A DNA stretch of 20,361 nucleotides from Elysia marginata (taxonomy: Eukaryota; Mollusca; Gastropoda; Plakobranchidae): positions 41,911-62,271 of the forward strand of contig BMAT01004007.1 in NCBI GenBank assembly GCA_019649035.1, read 5' to 3'. Shown piece after piece: positions 1 through 9,500 of this stretch; position 1 is the first letter of the stretch; every line of letters begins with the position of its first letter. The translations under genes and the position numbers were made by a program. The notes below the pieces were generated by a model. That model was not told the origin of the DNA and ran no database searches. It saw only the letters and a program-made list of their open reading frames with translations.

Positions 1-390
1 GCCTAAATTTGTTCGTAACAAATTTTATCAACTTTTTAGAAATGAAGAGCCCTTTGCAATGGGATGCATCATTTTTCATAAGTATAAACATTACTGAGGA
101 AATGAAGGGTGATTTTTAATTGAAAGAAATAGTGGCACCCCACTGTGGAAATCCTGCGGGGTATGACTATAAAGAGAGATAAAAATTTAGATATTTTAGG
201 TACTTGCACAGAATATTGTTAAGAAAGTTAGATATTTTAGCACTGAATTTTACTCATGACAGATTCATGACTTTTTATGTGTCATCTATAAGTTAAAATA
301 ATTCGCATTCTAAGATGGCCTGGACATGAACACACATAACAATTTAGTTGAATCCTGTTTTTAAAAAAATGTTACAAAATATATTTTCAG
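1..390 (+). other. RFC3 intron (3' part)
   Basis: AT-rich intron sequence leading to the acceptor at 390. No exon encoding the ~29 N-terminal RFC3 residues (normally starting MSLWVDKYRP-like) can be seen, so it lies upstream of the window. Confidence 0.8.
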
Positions 391-596
391 GTCGAAGGAG
401 GTGACTTTCCCCATTTACTTGTGTACGGCCCCTCTGGTGCAGGAAAGAAGACTCGTATTATGTGCACACTTCGTGAGCTTTATGGTCCTGGAGTAGAAAA
501 GCTACGCATAGAACAGAGCCAGTTCACAACACCATCAAATAAAAAGCTTGAAATTTCAACTATATCCAGCAACTATCACATTGAAGTAAATCCAAG
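391..596 (+). CDS. RFC3: RFC3 exon with Walker A
   Basis: The acceptor atattttcag ends at 390 and the donor gtaattt starts at 597. The 206 nt begin in phase 0 and leave two bases (AG) of a split Ser codon. It encodes [18 protein letters not shown] and the stretch up to the YHIEVNPS motif, which is typical of RFC3 and its relatives. Confidence 0.97.
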
Positions 597-3500
597 GTAA
601 TTTGAAATTTCAGTTAATACAAAAAAAAATGAATTCTCCTATCCACTACTTGCTTCATGACACAATATTTTTTAGCCAAACTAAGCCTGGTTAGAAAACT
701 TCAGAACTTTCAAAATCAATTTTTATTACTAGTACTATTACTATTAGCTTTTATTTTGTCTCAAAACTGTGAAAAATTTAAACGAAACTCATGGTTTTAT
801 AGCTCAACCTTTTACAAAGTGAATCGAATAATATATTCACTTTTGTTTTCGTTTTAAAAGTCAGTTTACGAAAATGTAAATTGGTTATATTGAATTGTAT
901 ATACCACGGTTGAAAATCTAACATGTTATGTTTTCCCTAATAATATTGAAACTGTACAATGTCATAAATGAAAGAAAATTTTTTTTGCCTGAGCAGCTGT
1001 TAATATACATTTTACATTTATGAATTTCGACGGTTTTTTTAAATTTAGTTGAAGAGTTATGTTGCCTATTTATATGACTTAGTTCGTATGAAACATGTTC
1101 ATAAATTAATCTATGGTATTTGTGTGTTCATATATTTTGTCTTTACATTCAGTGATGTTGGCCACAATGACAGAGTTGTGATTCAAGAGCTCATAAAAAA
1201 TGTTGCCCAAGTTAATCAGCTGGATACCTCCACACAGAAAAACTTTAAAGGTACAATTAAACTAACTGGCCTACTTTATTTAAAGCTTGATAGTATAATG
1301 GTGCTTCATTTCTTTTTATAGCTGTGGCTCCAGAATGGAGAATACAGTGATATTTTTTGCATGCCATCTGTAAAAATTTCTTTTAAACTCCTGAAAAATT
1401 CTAAGAGGTTTGGATCATTGTTCACATAGAAATGCTCATCTGATATGAGTAATGGTTGTGATTATCTACAGTTGAGTCGTATAATTCAAACCCGGATAAT
1501 TTGAAAAGGCACCACTATCTTAATTTGAACTGTATTCAAATTACGGTTTTTCTATGAAAAATTCAAAGAGGTTTGATCATTGTGCACATAGAAATGCTCA
1601 TCTGATATGAGTAATGGTTGTGATGAAAGATAAATTACCTACAGTTGCCGTATAATTCAAACCCGGATAATTTGAAAAGGCACTACTATCTTAATTTGAA
1701 CTGTATTCAAATTACGGTTTTTCTATGAAAAATTCAAAGAGGTTTGATCATTGTGCACATAGAAATGCTCATCTGATATATGAGTAATGGATGTGATGAA
1801 AGATAAATTACCTACAGTTGCTGTATAATTCAAACCCAGATAATTTGAAAAGGCACTACTATCTTAATTTGAACTGTATTCAAATTACGGTTTTTCTATG
1901 AAAAATTCAAAGAGGTTTGATCATTGTGCACATAGAAATGCTCATCTGATATGAGTAATGATTGTTATGAAAGATAAATTATCTACAGTTGCTGTATAAT
2001 TCAAACCCGGATAATTTGAAAAGGCTCTACTATCTTAATTCGAACTGTATTCAGATTACAGTTTTTCTATGAAAAATTCAAAAGAGGTTTGATCATTGTG
2101 CACATAGAAATGCTCATCTGATATATGAGTAATGGATGTGATGAAACATAAATTATGTACAGTTGAGCCACATAATTCAAACCCGGATTATTTGAAAAGG
2201 CTCTCATAACTTAATTTGACTTGTATTCAGATTATGGTTTTTCTGTTTTTAATACTAATAATTAAATTTTTTTTTGATAACTCAAGTTTAAATTTTGTTC
2301 GGAGTTGGAAGTATCTGAACTGGACTGTATATGTTTTTTCACAGTGGTTGTCCTGACTGAAGTGGATAGGCTATCAAAAGAGGCCCAACATGCCTTGAGA
2401 CGAACAATGGAGAAGTACATGGCTACCTGCCGTCTTATCCTGTGCTGTAATTCTACCAGCAAGGTCATTCCAGCCATCCGTAGCAGATGTCTGGGGTTGC
2501 GTGTTTCTGCTCCAAGCGTTGATGAGGTAAAGAAGTAACGTACGCCAGTTGTGATTTGTGATGACTTTGGATTTAAATGAAAATAATTTTAGTGTAAAGG
2601 CTCAATAAAGACCTTAATTACAACCTGTTTGGTAATCAAAATGAAAGTAAGCTGACAAAAATTCAAACAAATTTTGATCATTGTGCTTTTTTACACAGTT
2701 TGGGCCAGATAACTTGAATCTGAATAATTTGCTTTGTATAAACTAAATTCAACTGATTGTCTCTTTCTAATATGTAGTGTCAGTTTCATTTTAGGTTGAA
2801 AATTTATTGTGTGCCCATGGGGTTTGAAAATTCCTAAATATATATGTGGGACACTTATCTATATCTGGCTACCAATCTGTGTCCAATTGTAAAAATTTAT
2901 GTTTAATTGAGCTTGGCAAAGGTATAAAACCTTTTTGAGCAACCATTTCCTCCCTTTAAGGCCTGAGTCTGGAGATGGAGGGGGGGGGGGCAACACGGCT
3001 AGAAAAAAGGACAGATCAGACAATATTAGCTCTTTCTTCTCACATACAACCCCAACAGGCTCACATCAAATTGTCTCTTGAAAGCTTAAGAGTGTGAGTC
3101 AGGTTGGGTTGATTGACCACCTTTAGCTGCTTGTCTCGAGAGACTTTTCTATAGATTTTTACTGATTTTACTCCCTGTTTATCAGGGAGGCAAGTTTTTC
3201 CAATTTGAGCAGGAATTCCAATTTTTGCACATTTTTTCAGCTAAAACAGCAGGAAAGTCTAAAAAGGAGACATTTTTAAATTTTCAAACTCTTGAGGGTC
3301 ATGACTGCATGGCTATAGATGAGTTTTCAATTATAAACAGGTCATTGGATCGCAAAAAAAGGCCAATTATATCTATTTAGTTCAAAGTTGGTAAGAAATA
3401 GTTTAAAAAGTCAAGAAAGCAGTTTTGTTGCAGCTGTTTTGAAAAGCGCTAGGGTGATATTTTGTATGTGGGTGTATGGAAGATTTTAAACGGGCAGTTG

Positions 3501-6500
3501 TTGAGTAGCGGTACCAATGCTAGGCAACGCATGTTTATATACATGAAAGGGGCCTTGAGAATTTTCCTGCTTTTTGTCTGTTGACTGCTTGCAGCCCTGG
3601 TTTGTACTCGGCCATGAATCAAACTCAAGTTGATTATTGAAAAATAATTCTTTGATACTTTGCCGGCGTTGCTGGTCAAAGGAGAAATAATAAAAAAAAG
3701 AGAGAGGGAAAAAGACAGAGAGGCGGAGAGAGCATGAATGAAAGGGCGAGGAGAGAGAGAGAGAGTGAGGGAGTGCATAGGTTAGCTAAATTATTGGCAC
3801 CTATTCTCATTCGACACAACACATTTTTGATAGTCTTATTTATGGAGACAAACAGGAGCAAGAAGAGAGAGAGAGTCTTAAATTTGAGAATTTTACCCTG
3901 CTGTGTCTAGGGGTGAGGAACTAGGCAGGCTACCTAGAATAGAACGATTTTTTACCCACTTTGATCTGGTTTAGCTGACTATGATCCAGCAAACAAAGTT
4001 ACAGGTTAGAGCTGTGGTAATAAAAATTATTTGTAATTTATGCTCTGCTCTTCTTGAGGAAAGGAGTTTTATTGAGACGTTAAAAAAAAATTAACTATCA
4101 AGGTAAGATGCTGTAAAGTGCTATTTCTTCATAAGCAGAAGCCTAAGAAGCCTTATCTAGACTAAGAATTGACAAGGGAAAGTTTTTCACTTTTCTTTTA
4201 CAAAAGCAGCATGTAGAAAAAATCTTGGGGTTGTGTGCATTTTGCTTGATTAGATAATACAAACATTATCTAAGGTCAAATGCAAATTTTGAATTGTAAT
4301 TATACAAAAATGACAAAAATAAGTGTGTATCAAGAAGCTTGTAATAAAAACCAGGTTAAGGCCCAATAAAAAAACAACTTTTAAAAAGTATTAAATCCCA
4401 TGCCATATCTGGTCGCTACAAGCCTCCTAAAACATAAAACACACAGTCATTCATTCCAAAATAATCGAACAAAAATAAATGAGCAGGACTACACTCATTG
4501 CTAACGTTTCCCACTTGGTTAGCAAGTGGAGTAAAACATATATCTTTCAACAACAATGGGACATGGATTTTTTAGCTGAACATATTGATGAGCATCTTGA
4601 CACGCTTCAGGGTCTCACATACATTTTGTTGTTCATTATTCCTACTCAACTTAGCCAACTGTTTTTCTATTGTTTGAAATCAAATTTAATATTTTTATTT
4701 TGCGTTAGATTTGCCAAATTCTGACCACAGTGTGCAAAAAGGAAGGCCTGACTCTTCCAAAAGAAATGGCAGAAAAAGTTGCAGAGAAAAGTGGCAGAAA
4801 CTTGAGACGTGCTCTGCTGATGTGTGAGGCCTGCCGTGTTCAACAGTAAGTTTAGTATTTATTGTATGTTAACTTACATGGTACAGCAACCTATTCGTGT
4901 TAGGACCTGAACATATCAGTATTACAAGTAATAATTATGATAATAAATAAGACAACTGCATAGGAGTGACCCCGCCATCAGAAACAGAGTGTGACCTTTT
5001 TATGCTCGCAGTGTTCTGGTGGTAGATTTGCAGAAGCCACCTATCTGTATCTAAGGTGCCTATACAGTCAGTTTATTGTATGTTGAAATGGTCACATATC
5101 CATATCGTTTTCTATTATGTTCTGGCCTACACGCATATTTATGATCTGAAATTTGTTTATGGCGGCACTGTAAAGATTGAATCGATGATAAAGCCTACCC
5201 AATCTAGATCTAATTCTACATATTTGGGAAATGTCATTATTGTATTATAAATGATTCAATTGACTGGGCCAACTAATTTTAGATTGTATATCATCTCTCA
5301 TACAATTAGAAGCTCTTTCTAATACTTCAATTGTAGACTTTTTTCACTTTTGCAAATTTCATAATACATTTTTTAAAAATTGTTGTAAAAAGCCTTAAAT
5401 GTCTTTATTTTTAGCTTGCATACGAAATGTTACCTTGTATGCCTGTGAAAATCGTTATGCTTTTTCTTACGTTACTTTTGCCAATACTATGCCAAAGTTC
5501 CCAAGAGGATCAATAAAGTTCATTCATTCATCTCTAACTGATTTTGCATAATTTTGGCTAGGGTTTAACTTGTACCGAAATACATTACAGCCGATAAAAA
5601 CAACTTGCATTTAATTTATGGTCATTGCATTACAGTGTGGCAGGACTCTATACATTAACCCCCACCTAAATATATTTTTTCATTTCCATTATTTTATTTT
5701 AGATTAGGATGTTAAAATCAATATCTATTATCAAATTTCCCTTTTCTATCTGGGGTCTATAGACCATCAATCCCACCACATTTTACAATTAATAATCTCA
5801 GCCTCTTGAAAAAATTTCCCGGGGGTGGGTTGGTGGTCCTAGAATTTGGGTCCTTGAAAAGTACTTGAATTTCTTTCTTGACAAGGTATATTGTTATAAC
5901 TAGCAAATTTCCATATTTGAGGGCTAGAAATTAAAGCTAGTTTGAACGGCTTGTGCCTGATATATCCTGTTTGCCTCAAGTCACATATATAAATTTGCCA
6001 AAGATGTGACCAAGCCTGACTGTTTTAGGTGTAACCAACAATGTCTTTTTGAATTGAAAGATAATTTTTCTGTTTCAAGAATGAAGGTAGAGAAATATTT
6101 TCGTTGAGGTTAAAATACCAATATGTTTTTCTTTGCAGGTATCCATTCAACCCAGAGAGAGATGTATCAGAACCTGACTGGGAGATCTACCTGAGAGAAA
6201 CCGCCACTCTGATAGCACAGCAGCAATCTCCTAAAAGGTTTGTACATATTTTTTGTGATGTAAAAACATTTTAGAGAAAAAGGGGGATGGATGACCAGAC
6301 AAGAAGAGAATCCAGTAGAGGGACAAAGAGAATTTGTATTAAATTGGAATCGGGAGAAATTTGAGCTTATTAGAAAGTCCCTTGTGTATTTAAATTAAAC
6401 AGCGCATAACCATTTGCTCTGATTTATAGGCGACTGACACTGCATTAAGTATTAAGATCTTAATGCAGCATTTAATGTACTAATACTGGGTTAGATGGAA

Positions 6501-9500
6501 ACAGATTTGAACAGTTTACACAAAATATACCAAAGAATTTGTTAATTATTTTAGCTACTTTGCAGGAAAATATTTTTTGCACATTCTGCAAAACAGTACA
6601 GTGTATTTAGGTGTACATAGTGCATACATTTATAGCTAACCCCAGATTCTACCTAGTTATCTGCTGAAATTTTTAACTCTTCAAAGATAAACAGCATATT
6701 GACCAAGTGCTCTGCTTTGTAAACAGTTTGAGATTGAAATGACTATGCAGCAGATAATTTAATTTTTTAGTTGTTTATTGAATTAAATGCACAGGGTAGG
6801 ACGATTTACTTCAGATCTAGGGATTGGGTTTGGCTTGGATTATTTTTTCTTAATAAATATTTAATCTTGGATTCATTATTTGGGATCTTCAGTCATTGAT
6901 TGTTTAAAATCTCAACAGATTATTGGAAGTGCGAGGCCGCTTGTACGAGCTCCTCACTCACTGCATTCCACCTGACGTCATTATGAAGGTTTGTTTGTTA
7001 TCTTAATTGTTCCAACTATTTGTTACAAGTTAAAACCTTTTTAAGGAAAGCAACTTCAATAAGTAGCTGTTATCATTTAAAAAGCATCTGTTTTCTGTAC
7101 CTGGTATAAAAATAAAGTGGCTGAAAAAAACTGATTTACATTTTCCCTAACCTTTCCTGTACGTCATGTGCCAAAAATGGTGCAGTCGATCAAAAAAAAA
7201 TTTTTTTTTCCTCATTAACCAGATCTTACTTGACGTTGAAAATCTAAGAATACCTCATTTAACCCTTTTTGCACATGCCTGAATTAATATTTATATTAGA
7301 CAAAAGGTTTTGTAACAGTAATAATGATTGTAAAGTATTACCCCACCGCGTACTTCGTGTATCAAAAATGGTACAGTAGTCCTGAACTACAGGGGCACCA
7401 CAGCAGGACCTCGGAGGAACCCCCTATTTTTTCCTCTACATTAAGTCTATCACCTGTGCATGTATTTAAAGAGACAAGGCAAAGTATGAACATGGTTATG
7501 GCGAGTGAATAGAGCAAAGCGTAGAGAAAGTAGAGTAAAAATTAAGAGACCCTTCACGCTGTTGCTGTTGAGCTTTTTGTAGGAAGAAAAGGCCCTAATG
7601 TTGATGAATTTGATCTGACTTATCAATCTAATCCTGCGGCAAGCAAACATAAGACCCTAGGCTTTTCATGGGCTTGGTTTGCTCAGTTAGCTGATGGAAT
7701 GCGGATCCATGTAAGTAGGTTACAGAAGTAAATGCAATGGCATTGTGCATTCGCACTCGCAGTGTCCAAATGTAGACCAGGCTAGGCCTTACAGAAATCT
7801 GATTTGTATCAATACCGATGCTGGTGTGTCGATTTTTTTTATTTCATTTGGGTTCAGCATTGTTCACTTTCAGTTACATTTCATAGGCCAAATGTGCTTT
7901 TCTGTATCTTCCTTGCACTGCTGTATATGGTAGTAATAGTAGTAGTAGTAGTGGTAGTGTAGTAGCGGTATAGGTAATAGTGGCAGTAGTTGTAGTAGTA
8001 GTGGTAGTGGCAGTTGTAGTTGTAGCAGTAGCAGTGGTAATAGAAGGAGTGATAGTAGTGGTAATGGTATTTGTAGTAGCGGTAGTAGTGGAGTAGTGGT
8101 AGCGGTAATAGTAATAGTAGTAGTAATGGTAGCAGTCTTTCTAGCATTCACAGTAGCGGTAGTACTAGCAGTCCCTGTAATAATAATATAATAATATATT
8201 GAATTTATATACCGCATATCCATAACAATTGAGTTTGCTCTATGCGGTTCACAAATGCTAATAAATACAATGATATTCACGACAACATAAGTACATTTAA
8301 ATTTATCTAACGTGACAAATCAAAAGGAGTTCCAGGTTTAAAATGTATACCTAGAAATATGCTTGCAGAAAAAGATAGTGTTTTAACTGTTTCTTAAACA
8401 GTTCTATTGATTTAGCTTCCCTGATGGTTAAAGGGAGTGAGTTCCAGACAGTTGGTCCAAAGCAGAAAAACGAGCGTTGACCATAAAACTTGTAATTATT
8501 TGCAGTTTTTACTAGTTTCGTGTTATCTGCAGCCGATCTTAATGGTCTATTTGGGGTGTATCTATAGAGTGATTCAGACAGATACACGGGCGCTTGGCTG
8601 TTAAGGCATTTATAACAGATTAGGCATATCTTAAACATTATACGATACTCAATAGGAAGCCAATGCAAACCACATAAGATTGGTGTGACTTGTTCTCTCT
8701 TTTTGCTTCGTGATATTAATCTGGCTGCGCTATGTTGGACAACCTGAAGCCTTTGTATAAGATCTTTTGGAAGCCCTGCAAGCAGTGAGTTACAATAATC
8801 CAGTCTGGATAATACTAAAGATGCTACGAGAGTTGTTGTTACTTTCCGGTCAAGGAAATTTCGGATTGTACTTATTTTCCTAATTTGGAAATATGCTGCT
8901 CTGCAAACATTATCTACATGTGATGACATTGACATGTCGTTATCTAGATAAACGCCTAAGTTTTTTATGCGTTTGCTTGTTGGTATGATATTACCGTTGA
9001 TGTTCAGAGTAGTTGTTGGTATTGAATGTACATCTTTGCCAAGTATAATGATTTCAGTTTTATCATCATTGAGTTTAAGTTTGTTGGTCATCATCCACTC
9101 TTTTACACTCTCGATACAGATTGATGTTTTTGAGAGGAGCAATGGTAGGTTATTTATCGTGTCAGTACAATACATTTGCGTATCATCAGCATAAAGGTGA
9201 TAAGACATACCATGCAATTTGATGAAAGATGACAATGGGGACGTATACAGAGTAAAGAGAAATGGCCCCAGCACAGACCCCTGAGGAACTCCGAAAACAA
9301 GAGGGAGTTTTCTTGAAGTGTGGTCACCAATAAAGACCGACTGTGTTCTATTCGATAGATATGATTCAAACCACTGCAGCACCGTGCCCGATAAACCAAG
9401 CGTTTGATTTGAGCGTGTGAGAAGAATATTACGATCAATCGTGTCAAATCAGATGAATTTTTTAACAACTTAAAAATTTCATCTAAGGACACTAAATTAA

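Larger units (their letters stand above)
2527..4708 (+). other. RFC3 intron 3 (2.2 kb)
   Basis: Apart from the degenerate repeat unit, an 11-G run (2980-2990) and GA-rich tracts, no gene or named element is recognised. Moderately AT-rich unique-looking sequence fills 3000-3690 and 3880-4700. Confidence 0.75.

Noticed and set aside
657..857. Small + strand open frame in RFC3 intron
   Set aside because: Low-complexity Leu/Phe/Lys composition in AT-rich sequence, with no homology or splice support.
1391..2244. CRISPR-like regular repeats
   Set aside because: The whole ~171-bp unit is repeated with no unique spacers, in a eukaryotic intron: a satellite-type array.
7660..7711. tRNA-like string with ttgctcagttagctg (A-box-like)
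   Set aside because: No B box (GGTTCGAATCC-like) and no cloverleaf arms. Not enough for a tRNA or tRNA-derived SINE call.
7870..8280. Minus-strand open frames of 88-136 codons rich in Thr, Leu, Pro, Tyr and His
   Set aside because: Produced by reading the trinucleotide array, where stops are absent by composition.
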